Part shown: in pieces, positions 1 through 6,832 of the stretch
Layout of the letters: every line of letters begins with the position of its first letter
Position numbering within the stretch: position 1 is the first letter of the stretch
From: Saprospirales bacterium
Lineage (GTDB): Bacteria; Bacteroidota; Bacteroidia; Chitinophagales; JADJOU01
Direction of reading: 5' to 3'
Assembly: GCA_947461165.1 (NCBI GenBank)
Contig: CANHJR010000049.1
Location: forward strand, 1 to 7,663
DNA length: 7,663 nucleotides
The notes under the pieces: generated by a model
Seen by the model: the letters and a program-made list of their open reading frames with translations, nothing else
What the model was told of the DNA's origin: nothing
Database searches by the model: none
Made by a program: the position numbers and the translations under genes

Positions 1-277
1 GAAAGAAAAAGATGCGACAGACATAAAGACTCATTTGAGACTCGGCGTCAAGAACGGTGGCTGTTCAGGATATTCCTACATTTTTGAATTAGACGCCAAA
101 AAAGAAGGCGATATTGAAGAAAATCTCGAAGGGTTTTCAATAGTGGTTGACACGACTCAAGCAGCGCTTATTTTCAATTTGGAGGTTGATTATGCCTCAG
201 GACTTAACAATCGAGGATTTATTTTCAATAATCCCAATGCTAAAACGACTTGTGGATGTGGCACAAGCTTTGGCTAG
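1..277 (+). CDS. A-type iron-sulfur carrier protein (HesB/IscA/SufA family), 5'-truncated
   Basis: This is the C-terminal part, about 91 residues, of a small iron-sulfur cluster assembly protein; the family is usually about 105-120 residues, so only the first 15-25 or so are missing. The reading frame is open from base 2 to the TAG at 275-277. All three conserved cysteines of the family are visible: one in GGCSG near the start of the fragment and two in the C-terminal TTCGCGTSF motif. The conserved EVDY..GL stretch and FNNPNAK just before the CGCG motif are also there. Members accept Fe-S clusters from the SUF or ISC scaffold in the cytoplasm and pass them to apoproteins. The sequence alone does not separate SufA, IscA and ErpA, so no symbol is given. 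A TTG codon at 35 is not the start, because conserved sequence continues upstream of it. The next gene starts about 107 bases downstream, behind its own candidate promoter, so co-transcription is uncertain. Confidence 0.93.
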   Translation, partial: KEKDATDIKTHLRLGVKNGGCSGYSYIFELDAKKEGDIEENLEGFSIVVDTTQAALIFNLEVDYASGLNNRGFIFNNPNAKTTCGCGTSFG

Positions 278-306
278 ATGCATTCTTATTAATCAGAAGC
301 AATACG

Positions 307-350
307 CCAAATCAGTCCTATATTTGTAGGCGTTTGTTATCCAAATCAGT
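307..350. repeat. 10-bp direct repeat CCAAATCAGT flanking the candidate promoter
   Basis: CCAAATCAGT occurs exactly at 307-316 and again at 341-350, 34 bases apart start to start. The copies flank the -7 element at 319-326. The spacing is a little over three helical turns, as expected if two protein subunits bound the same DNA face. It could be an operator for a regulator of the downstream redox genes, or a chance match in AT-rich DNA. No regulator is identified. Confidence 0.35.
319..326 (+). promoter_or_regulatory. Candidate Bacteroidota -7 promoter element (TATATTTG) for the dsbD-domain operon
   Basis: TATATTTG matches the Bacteroidota primary sigma-factor -7 consensus TAnnTTTG exactly and lies 58 bases before the ATG at 385, in the gap after the Fe-S carrier gene. 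No TTG-type -33 element is visible about 20 bases upstream, which lowers confidence. A weaker alternative pairs TTTG at 333-336 with the partial -7 match TATTTTAT at 358-365. Transcription from the first site would begin near 332 and give a leader of about 50 bases. The assignment rests on motif and position only. Confidence 0.45.
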
Positions 351-384
351 TATTACATATTTTATAAAATACAATTCATCCAAA

Positions 385-828
385 ATGAAAAAAATTCTAA
401 TTCTCTGCGCGACTTTCCTCCTCCTTTCATCTGCCAATGCTCAAGCTCCAAAACAAATCAAATGGACCATCGCTGCAAAGCGAACCTCTCCCAACTCTGC
501 GTTGATTCTCTATAAGGCGACATTGAGCCCTACTTGGCATATTTGGTCTCAAAACCCTGGTGATGATATGCTCATTCCGCCTACGTGGACTTATAATGAC
601 AAAAAAATTAAGAATGTAGGTCTGGCAAAAGAGACCGGCAAGAAAATATCCAAAACCGAAGAAGGCTTCAAAGGAAAACTTAGTTTCTATGAAGGTTCTG
701 TCGTCTTTGCCCAAAAAGTAAGTCTAGGCAATCAGAAAACAGTCTCAGGTTCTATCAACTATCAAATATGTGATCCAAAGAGTTGTCTTCCGCCAACAGA
801 TCATAAATTTTCGATTTCTTTGAAATAG
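385..828 (+). CDS. Free-standing periplasmic DsbD alpha-like (N-terminal) domain protein
   Basis: This is a 147-residue secreted protein consisting of only the DsbD N-terminal domain, an immunoglobulin-like fold. Residues 1-19 form a signal peptide (MKK, hydrophobic LILCATFLLLSS, cleavage after ANA before QA) without a lipobox, so the mature protein should be soluble in the periplasm. Family hallmarks are TWHIWSQNPGD (50-60), YEGSVVF (102-108) and YQICDPKSCLPPTD (126-139), in which Cys129 and Cys134 are the expected redox pair. In DsbD this domain takes electrons from the C-terminal thioredoxin domain and passes them to partners such as DsbC or CcmG. The start at 385 is chosen because it begins the signal peptide; upstream in-frame codons would place unrelated sequence before it. 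The gene ends 34 bases before the transmembrane DsbD gene, which lacks this domain, so the two products very likely work together. The physiological partner is unknown. Confidence 0.88.
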   Translation: MKKILILCATFLLLSSANAQAPKQIKWTIAAKRTSPNSALILYKATLSPTWHIWSQNPGDDMLIPPTWTYNDKKIKNVGLAKETGKKISKTEEGFKGKLSFYEGSVVFAQKVSLGNQKTVSGSINYQICDPKSCLPPTDHKFSISLK

Positions 829-862
829 GATCATTCTGTACAAATAATTAAATTTCCATTGA

Positions 863-2491
863 ATGAATTTGATCAAAAAAAGCCTGTTAACGATCCTACT
901 AACGATTACGTGGAGTCTGGGAAGCCATAATTCCCTGTTTTCGCAGGAGAAACCAAGTGCCGAAACAGCCACAGAAGAGGTTAGTGATGCGGAAATGGAG
1001 AAGCTCCTCGGCGAGGCAGAAATGGATGTAGCAATTGCAGATACAGCAACCGCTGTCGTAGTAGATTCGGCCATCAATGAGCCAGAATCTTTTGGTATAT
1101 TTGGTGTTCCGCTTGCCGATTGTAGTGAAGCCACAGAAGACTTGAACCTATGGACAGCATTCTTCTTTGGTATTTTAGGTGGATTAGCAGCTTTGTTTTT
1201 CCCGTGTACGTTCCCTATGATTCCTATGACGATGAGCTTTTTCCTAAAAGGTTCAGAACAAGGCAAAGGCACGCGAAATGCGATTCTATATGGATTTTGT
1301 ATTTTCCTCGTGTATTTTCTTTTGAGCTTACCATTCCATTTTGGACTAGGTGGTGCAGCACTTAATAATTTCAGCACCAATGTTTGGGTCAATTTGATTT
1401 TCTTCGTTATTTTCATTTTCTTTTCCTTTTCATTATTCGGGTTTTATGATATATCATTGCCAGCGAGTCTTGGCAATAAACTAGATAGTAAATCTGGTAC
1501 AGGAACATTTATAGGAATCTTCTTTATGGCATTTACCTTGGCCATTGTCTCCTTTTCTTGTACAGGACCAATTTTGGGATTAGTCCTTGCTAGTGCGAAA
1601 AATTCAGCATTCATTACCCCTGCATTTTCGGGATTTGGAATTGGATTGGGTGTTCCATTCGCCATTTTTGCCTTGTTCCCGAAGTTATTGAAAAATCTAC
1701 CCAAATCCGGATCTTGGCTAGACGTCGTCAAGGTCATTTTTGGATTTATAGAACTGGCATTTGCGTTCAAATTTTTATCAAATGCCGATCTAGTAGAGCG
1801 TTGGGGGATTCTGAAACGCGAACCTTTTGTTCTAATTTGGATCGCAGTGTTCATCCTTCAAGGATTGTATTTGATTGGACTTTTTAAATTCAAGAAAGAG
1901 TCTATTATTAAGAAAACGCCAATTACGTGGTTACTAGCTATCGTAAGCTTCTTATTTGTAGGGTATCTTGCTACAGACTTCTTCGGTGGTGAGTTGCGAT
2001 ATTTGAGTGGATTCCCACCTCCAAAATCATATAGTATCAATCATCAAAAAGAGCATTTTGAGACTAACCAGAATCAATATGCCGCAGCACTTGCCAAAGC
2101 CAAGGCGGAAAAGAAGCTACTCCTCATTGATTTTACAGGCTGGGCCTGTGTCAATTGTCGCAGAATGGAAGAGAATGTATGGGTCGCTCCTGAAGTCTAT
2201 GACTTGCTAGGCAAGAATTATGTGATTACCTCACTCTACGTAGATCAGAAAACCGCTCTACCCAAGGATCAGCAGTACTTCTCCAAAACATTGGAAAAAG
2301 ATGTGGTCACAGAAGGAGACAAATGGTCAGAAATGCAAGCAAAAAATTTATATCAATTTACGCAGCCGCAATATGCAATCATCGATCCAAATACCGAGCG
2401 AATAATCAATAAGCCGATAGGTGGATACAACGAAGTCAGCATTTTCAAGAAGTTCTTGGAATGTGGTACTCAATTTAAAGATAAAAAATAA
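863..2491 (+). CDS. dsbD: DsbD-type thiol:disulfide interchange protein (transmembrane plus thioredoxin domains, no alpha domain)
   Basis: This 542-residue inner-membrane reductase carries electrons from cytoplasmic thioredoxin to the periplasm. Residues 1-28 are a signal peptide ending LFSQ. Residues 29-95 are an acidic, Ala/Glu-rich segment where full-length DsbD would have its alpha domain. About eight membrane helices span 97-370, with the two catalytic membrane cysteines in PCTFPMIP (Cys115) and SFSCTGPILG (Cys233). The C-terminal periplasmic thioredoxin domain (about 395-540) has the active site GWACVNC (Cys429, Cys432) and a probable cis-proline in FTQPQY (Pro502). Every redox cysteine pair expected for the membrane and gamma domains is present. 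The missing alpha domain is supplied by the gene just upstream, in a different reading frame. Both genes have their own signal peptide, so this is a true split and not a frameshift. Cys87 and Cys534 are extra cysteines outside the known motifs. The stop codon overlaps the next start by one base (TAATG). Confidence 0.95.
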   Translation: MNLIKKSLLTILLTITWSLGSHNSLFSQEKPSAETATEEVSDAEMEKLLGEAEMDVAIADTATAVVVDSAINEPESFGIFGVPLADCSEATEDLNLWTAFFFGILGGLAALFFPCTFPMIPMTMSFFLKGSEQGKGTRNAILYGFCIFLVYFLLSLPFHFGLGGAALNNFSTNVWVNLIFFVIFIFFSFSLFGFYDISLPASLGNKLDSKSGTGTFIGIFFMAFTLAIVSFSCTGPILGLVLASAKNSAFITPAFSGFGIGLGVPFAIFALFPKLLKNLPKSGSWLDVVKVIFGFIELAFAFKFLSNADLVERWGILKREPFVLIWIAVFILQGLYLIGLFKFKKESIIKKTPITWLLAIVSFLFVGYLATDFFGGELRYLSGFPPPKSYSINHQKEHFETNQNQYAAALAKAKAEKKLLLIDFTGWACVNCRRMEENVWVAPEVYDLLGKNYVITSLYVDQKTALPKDQQYFSKTLEKDVVTEGDKWSEMQAKNLYQFTQPQYAIIDPNTERIINKPIGGYNEVSIFKKFLECGTQFKDKK

Positions 2492-2694
2492 TGTCAAAGA
2501 AAATAGCCTTTTACCTGCGAATGTTTATGGCATTCTGCTTTATTCTAGCATCGATTTCCGTTCTATATTATCGCGAAAGTTCACAGTTGTCTGCCATGCA
2601 AACTTATGCTTTTTCGGGCTTACTATTCGTTTATGGCGTCTTTCGAGTAGTCAGAGCATATAAATCCTGGGACGATATCATTGTTGAAGAATAA
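2491..2694 (+). CDS. Small two-helix membrane protein, function unknown
   Basis: This 67-residue protein has two hydrophobic segments, about 7-26 (YLRMFMAFCFILASISVLYY) and 39-53 (around YAFSGLLFVYGVFRVV). They are joined by a short polar loop, and the protein ends in an acidic tail (WDDIIVEE). The pattern of a glycine-containing second helix followed by a YGVFRxxRAY motif resembles the unnamed small membrane protein often found between exbD and the pstS-like gene in Bacteroidota. That similarity is from memory and no domain name can be given. The ATG overlaps the dsbD stop by one base (TAATG), which points to translational coupling, and the pstS-like gene begins 10 bases after its stop. The tight spacing on both sides, with hydrophobic, non-random composition, supports a real gene. 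It may assemble with a membrane partner such as an ExbB/ExbD complex encoded elsewhere. Confidence 0.75.
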   Translation: MSKKIAFYLRMFMAFCFILASISVLYYRESSQLSAMQTYAFSGLLFVYGVFRVVRAYKSWDDIIVEE

Positions 2695-2704
2695 TATAAA
2701 CCAT

Positions 2705-3649
2705 ATGCAATTGAAAATTTCGAACTTTTTTGGTTTCATTGGGCTGGGCTTCTTTTTTTTCACATCTTGTGATGATAGACCTAAATTGATGGATACGCCT
2801 ACCTCTGGTTTGATCACGGTCCTAGTGGATGAAACCTACAAACCTTTGATGGATAGTGAAAAAATGGTTTTTGAGGCGCAGTATCCAGATGCCAAGATCA
2901 ATGTCGTGTATAAGCCAGCTCTTGATATTCTCGATCAAATGGACAATGATAGTTTTCGAGCTTATTTTACTGCGGCACCAGTGGATTCGAATTTGTTGCG
3001 GGGCTTTTATGAACGCAAGAAGTATTTTCCAAAGTCTATTTTTATAGCCAAGGATGCTATTGCCCTCATTGCAAATAATCAGAAAAAAGGGTTGAAGATA
3101 TCGGTGGATGAATTTGCGAAGATCTGTCGTGGAGAGATTACGGATTATTCACAGGTCAAAGGGTGCAAGCATTCTGGAAAAATTACCTTGGTTTTTGATA
3201 ATGCAAAATCGAGTACCGTTCAATACATTCAAGATTCTGTCTTGAAAGGAGGACTCATTTCCAACAAAACATTTGCCCTACAATCCAATCCAGATGTCAT
3301 GGACTATGTCACCAAGAATAATGGTGCCCTTGGGGTCATAGGTGCGAATTGGATTAGTGACAATGCAGATATCGAAACATTGAAATTTACCCAATCGATC
3401 TATACCGTAGAAGTCGGCGAAGGAGAAAATCCAGCATACTTTTATACTCCACACCCTGGATATATTGCAACACATATGTACCCAATGCGGAGACTAATGA
3501 CTGTCACATTGAAGGAGAATGGCGCGGCACTTGGTCGTGGTTTTGTAAACTTTATCACGGGTGATATCGGCCAGAAAATAGTATTAAAATCAGGGATAGT
3601 TCCAGCCAAAGCCATTACAAGAGTGGTTGAAACGAGAAATAAACTTTAA
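2705..3649 (+). CDS. PstS-like periplasmic substrate-binding lipoprotein
   Basis: This 314-residue protein is a periplasmic-binding-protein-fold lipoprotein of the PstS-like group common in Bacteroidota. The N-terminus is a lipoprotein signal (hydrophobic GFIGLGFFFFTSC, lipidated Cys22) followed by DDR. Residues 36-125 contain the first lobe (LITVLVDETYKPLMD, YPDAKINVVYKP). DNAKSSTVQYI (165-175) corresponds to the ligand-contact loop that is SGT-like in true PstS, GALGVIGANWISD (207-219) is the hinge-side strand, and GFVNFITGDIGQKIVLKSGIVPA (279-301) is the typical C-terminal end. The ATG at 2705 is preferred over a TTG at 2681, because it lies 10 bases after the previous stop and directly begins the signal peptide. 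No phosphate permease genes (pstCAB) or phoU are adjacent, so ABC-linked phosphate import is not supported by context. The gene sits between the small membrane protein and the TPR gene, as in the exbBD-associated clusters of this phylum. The ligand is unproven. Confidence 0.85.
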   Translation: MQLKISNFFGFIGLGFFFFTSCDDRPKLMDTPTSGLITVLVDETYKPLMDSEKMVFEAQYPDAKINVVYKPALDILDQMDNDSFRAYFTAAPVDSNLLRGFYERKKYFPKSIFIAKDAIALIANNQKKGLKISVDEFAKICRGEITDYSQVKGCKHSGKITLVFDNAKSSTVQYIQDSVLKGGLISNKTFALQSNPDVMDYVTKNNGALGVIGANWISDNADIETLKFTQSIYTVEVGEGENPAYFYTPHPGYIATHMYPMRRLMTVTLKENGAALGRGFVNFITGDIGQKIVLKSGIVPAKAITRVVETRNKL

Positions 3650-3725
3650 ATAATTGTAAACTATTAAACGAAAGACCACATTATCTCATCTTAAAAAAGA
3701 CTAAAGAACAAAAACGAATAACACA

Positions 3726-5276
3726 ATGAAAAAGAATCAAATTATTGGAACGATCATCGCTGTAGTTGCAGCTGTTTCTGGACTTCATGCACAAAGTAAA
3801 TCTGGACTAGCGCTAGTCACTGAAGAACGATGGTGGTCTGCAGAAAAGGAATTCTCAAAATCAAAAGAAGAAGCAGACGTGTTCTATACAGGGCTCTGTC
3901 AGGTAAAAAAAGATGAACTAGATGCTGCAAAAACGACATTTAATTCGATTTCAACTACAGCTTTTGGCAAGGTAGGACTCGGACTTTTGGAATTGAATGC
4001 CAGTAATAATGCTGGAGCTCAAAAACTTTTTGAGGAAGCAAATGCAAGTGCAAAAGGCAAAAACGCCGAACTATTGATAGCCATCAGCAGAGCAATCATT
4101 CACTCCAAAGCAAACGACAAAGAAAAAGCAATCGAATGGGCATCCAAGGCCGTGGAACTAAACAAGTCCAATTTGGATTATAAAATGGCTCTCGGCGAGG
4201 CCTATAGCGCTAGCGGTGATGGTGGTAGTGCCAACAATCAATATGAATCCATCGTGGAGAAAAATCCAAAATCGGCTATTGCTTATGCAAAAATAGCGCA
4301 AGTATACTTCCGAGGTAGATTGTATAGCCTAATGAGAGAGAACTTGGACAAGGCCTTAGCTATCGATCCGAACCATTTGTTTTCACTGAGCTATATGGGC
4401 GATTTGATGTACAAATCCAAGTCTTTTGACAGTGCCAAAATCTATCAATCTAGGCTACTCGAACTAGGAGACAAGAATCCTATCGACAGAGCGATGATGG
4501 CCAATATTTTATATCTAGGCAAGGATTATGAAGGTGCCATTGCACTCATTCAGGAAATTATTTCAGGTGACAACAAATACACGTATTTGAATAGGTTGAT
4601 CGGTTATTCCTATTTTGAAACGAAGAAGCCAAATGAAGCGATCACATTCTTAGAAAAATTCATCCAAACAGAGCCAAAGGAAAAGATTATCGGCTCTGAC
4701 TATGAGTATCTTGCAAAATCATACACAGCTGCTGGTCAGCCAGAAAAGGGAATTGAAGTCTTGAATAGTGCCCTCATTCTCAATCCAAACGACAAAGACC
4801 TCATGATTCAAATCGCAAAAGAGTACAAGGACTTGAAAAAACTAGATGAAGCCTTGATGATGTATCAAAAAATTCTAGCACTGACGGATCCAGCACCTAC
4901 CGCTGATGACTATAAGAATCAAGCCAATCTGTACTTCTCAAAAAAAGACTGGGTGAATGCAGAGGCTGGATATACGAAAGTCTTGGAGCTAGCACCAACA
5001 TCTACGATGGTATATTATAACCGTGCCAGCGTCAAAAGCTATGCCGATCCTGAACAAACCACGGCAAGTGCGAAGCCTGATTTTGTAAAATTTATGGAAC
5101 TAGCAACAGGTAACGAAGCCTACAAAAAACAACTAACCAAGGCGAATCTCTATATGGCGAAAGATGCCATCAAAAACCTAAGTGACAAAGTCGCAGGAAA
5201 AGGATTTTTGGATGCAGCACTAGCCCTAGATCCTACAAATGCAGAGGCTCTGGAATTGATGAAATTTGTAGAGTAA
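3726..5276 (+). CDS. Secreted tetratricopeptide-repeat protein
   Basis: This 516-residue protein carries an N-terminal signal peptide (residues 1-22, cleavage after GLHA before QSKS) and is otherwise mostly helical TPR repeats, so it should act as a protein-interaction scaffold in the periplasm. Clear TPR units are near 151-184 (Y.MALGEAYSASGD), 185-218 (ending KALAIDPNH), 219-250, 253-285, 286-319 (NEAITFLEKF), 325-357 (YLAKSYTAAGQPEKGIEVL), 358-391 and 394-427 (ANLYFSKKDWVNAEAGYTKVLELAP). A last half-repeat near 493-510 contains ALALDPTNAEALE. Residues 25-150 are helical with degenerate repeats. The gene follows the pstS-like gene after 76 bases with no recognisable promoter and no Shine-Dalgarno sequence. 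It is the last gene before a strong terminator. The pstS-TPR pairing recurs in Bacteroidota exbBD clusters, which suggests a shared envelope function, but no enzymatic role can be read from the sequence. Confidence 0.9.
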   Translation: MKKNQIIGTIIAVVAAVSGLHAQSKSGLALVTEERWWSAEKEFSKSKEEADVFYTGLCQVKKDELDAAKTTFNSISTTAFGKVGLGLLELNASNNAGAQKLFEEANASAKGKNAELLIAISRAIIHSKANDKEKAIEWASKAVELNKSNLDYKMALGEAYSASGDGGSANNQYESIVEKNPKSAIAYAKIAQVYFRGRLYSLMRENLDKALAIDPNHLFSLSYMGDLMYKSKSFDSAKIYQSRLLELGDKNPIDRAMMANILYLGKDYEGAIALIQEIISGDNKYTYLNRLIGYSYFETKKPNEAITFLEKFIQTEPKEKIIGSDYEYLAKSYTAAGQPEKGIEVLNSALILNPNDKDLMIQIAKEYKDLKKLDEALMMYQKILALTDPAPTADDYKNQANLYFSKKDWVNAEAGYTKVLELAPTSTMVYYNRASVKSYADPEQTTASAKPDFVKFMELATGNEAYKKQLTKANLYMAKDAIKNLSDKVAGKGFLDAALALDPTNAEALELMKFVE

Positions 5277-5302
5277 ATATAACAACGATATTATTAAACA
5301 GG

Positions 5303-5329
5303 AAAACCGTCCAAATGGACGGTTTTTTT
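5303..5329 (+). terminator. Intrinsic terminator after the TPR gene
   Basis: A perfect 10-bp stem (AAAACCGTCC at 5303-5312 with GGACGGTTTT at 5317-5326) closes a 4-base AAAT loop, and the T run continues to 5329 (seven T in all). It begins 26 bases after the TPR stop codon. Read from the other strand, the stem ends in four T followed by CC, so it could also stop the convergent TolC-family transcript, which ends at 5360, but less efficiently. Confidence 0.93.
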
Positions 5330-5359
5330 GATGCAGGGAGGGTTCTAATACCAATGTGA

Positions 5360-6799
5360 CTAATTATACAATTTCAAAATCTCTGAATTAAAATACCACT
5401 CGAGTTTTGATTTTGACAGTTCCAATTCGGAATTGAACAATTGATTCTGATAAATCATAAATTCAAAATAATCAATCAATTGATTCTCAAACCGGTCTTT
5501 AGCCATTGTGTACCGCTCTTTCTGGGCTTGAGACACCGTGACATTCACCTCATAGCGTTTGTATGCAGCCATCGCATTGGAGAGTGCTTGAAAATAGTTA
5601 TCTTTTAGTTTTTGCTCTGTGAGCTTGATTCGATACTCCTGCTGTTTGGTGGCTATTTCAGCCAGTTTGATCTGAGTTCTCTTCATTCCTTTCCCAAATA
5701 TCTGCCATTGAAGGTTGAGTTGAAATTGATGTTGTCTATTGTCTAGCAATTGAGAAAAAACAGGAACTGCTGTCTCAGAAATAGCTACTCGTTGACTAGA
5801 TAAGGATCGAACGATGGTTCTCTGTGAATCATTTACAAACCCTATGGCTGGATTCGTAATCGTCCGATACTCAAAATTTGATCTTGTATTGATGAAATTG
5901 GAACCTAGGGCGTATCCAAAAGTGATACTAGGATAAAGAGCACCTTTATTTATTTCCAACTGCTTTTCGAGCGATTGAAGTTTGATTGTCTCTAGCTGCA
6001 GCTCAGGCAACGAATGAAAGGATTTAAAGTCAAACAAATGGATGTTTTCATTGCGTTCGGCTATATTCAGCGAACGAAATGTGTCTATCTGAAAGAATTG
6101 CCCTAGAGGAATTTGAAGAAAAATTTTGAGTCTGTTTAGTGCATTCGTATACTGAAAATTTTGCCTTTCGGCATTGGCTCTATCCATTGTTAATTGTAGC
6201 TCTTGTTCTCTCAATGCATTTTTTGCTATTAGTCCACTCGCCAAGGCATTTTTCTTTTTTTCTAGAATAAGGATATTCGTGTTCAACTGCTTTTTGAGAA
6301 TGCTCCATGACTCCCATTCCAAGAAAGTCTGTAAATAGAAATTGATGGTTTGGATCTTTATCTGATTTTCTATAATACGAATCTGATAGCTACCTGCGAT
6401 ATAGTCTAGCTCTGCTTTTTGAATCGCTTTCAACTGTTGAAACCCTTGAAACAAGGTGACCTGAGAACTAATGTTGGCACTTCCCGAAAATGAGTTTTGC
6501 TCTATAAATGTATAATCAAGAGGGTTGATAGAATAGCCAATATTGTAATTGACTCCGCTGCCCAGATTGAGACTTGGAAGTAGATTGTTTTTTGTCTGTC
6601 TATGCTGAACCTTGCCTTGATCTACGGCCAGTTTTTGTATTTTGATGTCAATATTGCGGTCTAAGGCTACTCTGATGCAATCCTGGAGAGTATAGGTTTG
6701 ACAATAAAGCAATGAATAATTAGAAATCAATAATAAAGAAAGAATGAAAAGTAGCTTCCTTATTGGTCCTAAAAACCTAATACGTTTGTTATATTGCAT
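5360..6799 (-). CDS. TolC-family outer-membrane efflux/secretion channel
   Basis: This 479-residue protein is an outer-membrane channel subunit of the TolC family, which as a trimer forms a beta-barrel and a long periplasmic alpha-helical tunnel. A signal peptide covers about 1-33 (basic start, then KLLFILSLLLISNYSLLY) and leads into the family opening YTLQDCIRVALDRNIDI. The two homologous halves are visible. The first has LLPSLNLGSGVNYNIGYS (73-90), QVTLFQGF (113-120) and helices 121-225; the second has ALYPSITFGYALGSNF (287-302), QFQLNLQWQIFGKG (358-371) and helices 372-478. A polar loop of about 55 residues (303-357), including VPVFSQLLDN, lies between strands of the second half. Length is normal for the family. 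The ATG at 6799 is chosen over a TTG six bases upstream. The gene follows the HlyD-family adaptor gene by 33 bases on the same strand, so the pair is probably co-transcribed as a type I secretion or efflux unit. The cargo is not identifiable here. Confidence 0.93.
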   Translation of the reverse strand: MQYNKRIRFLGPIRKLLFILSLLLISNYSLLYCQTYTLQDCIRVALDRNIDIKIQKLAVDQGKVQHRQTKNNLLPSLNLGSGVNYNIGYSINPLDYTFIEQNSFSGSANISSQVTLFQGFQQLKAIQKAELDYIAGSYQIRIIENQIKIQTINFYLQTFLEWESWSILKKQLNTNILILEKKKNALASGLIAKNALREQELQLTMDRANAERQNFQYTNALNRLKIFLQIPLGQFFQIDTFRSLNIAERNENIHLFDFKSFHSLPELQLETIKLQSLEKQLEINKGALYPSITFGYALGSNFINTRSNFEYRTITNPAIGFVNDSQRTIVRSLSSQRVAISETAVPVFSQLLDNRQHQFQLNLQWQIFGKGMKRTQIKLAEIATKQQEYRIKLTEQKLKDNYFQALSNAMAAYKRYEVNVTVSQAQKERYTMAKDRFENQLIDYFEFMIYQNQLFNSELELSKSKLEWYFNSEILKLYN

Positions 6800-6832
6800 C
6801 CTCAATTCTTATCTCTTAATCTTGGCTAAACC

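Noticed and set aside
250..384. Upstream extension of the DsbD alpha-domain gene, starting at 250
   Set aside because: It would overlap the Fe-S carrier gene and put non-signal sequence before an obvious MKK signal peptide; the ATG at 385 is the better start.
427..714. Open frame of 95 codons on the minus strand opposite the DsbD alpha-domain gene
   Set aside because: The plus-strand frame has a signal peptide and family motifs; the opposite frame has none.
849..870. Possible AAATT/AATTT hairpin around the dsbD start codon
   Set aside because: The stem is five A-T pairs with a long loop and is too weak to be a regulatory structure on this evidence.
745..1416. Long open frame of 223 codons on the minus strand opposite dsbD
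   Set aside because: It is antisense to well-supported coding sequence, and its translation is basic, serine-rich and lacks any recognisable motif; it is a shadow of the dsbD codon pattern.
1444..1854. Open frame of 136 codons on the minus strand opposite dsbD
   Set aside because: It lies wholly within the dsbD membrane domain on the opposite strand and shows no domain, signal or start context.
3650..3725. Search for a separate promoter in front of the TPR gene
   Set aside because: No TAnnTTTG element or paired TTG spacing is present in the 76-base gap, so no promoter is called.
1007..4201. 11-base repeat CTCGGCGAGGC at 1007-1017 and 4191-4201
   Set aside because: Both copies encode Leu-Gly-Glu-Ala inside unrelated proteins, so codon coincidence explains the match.
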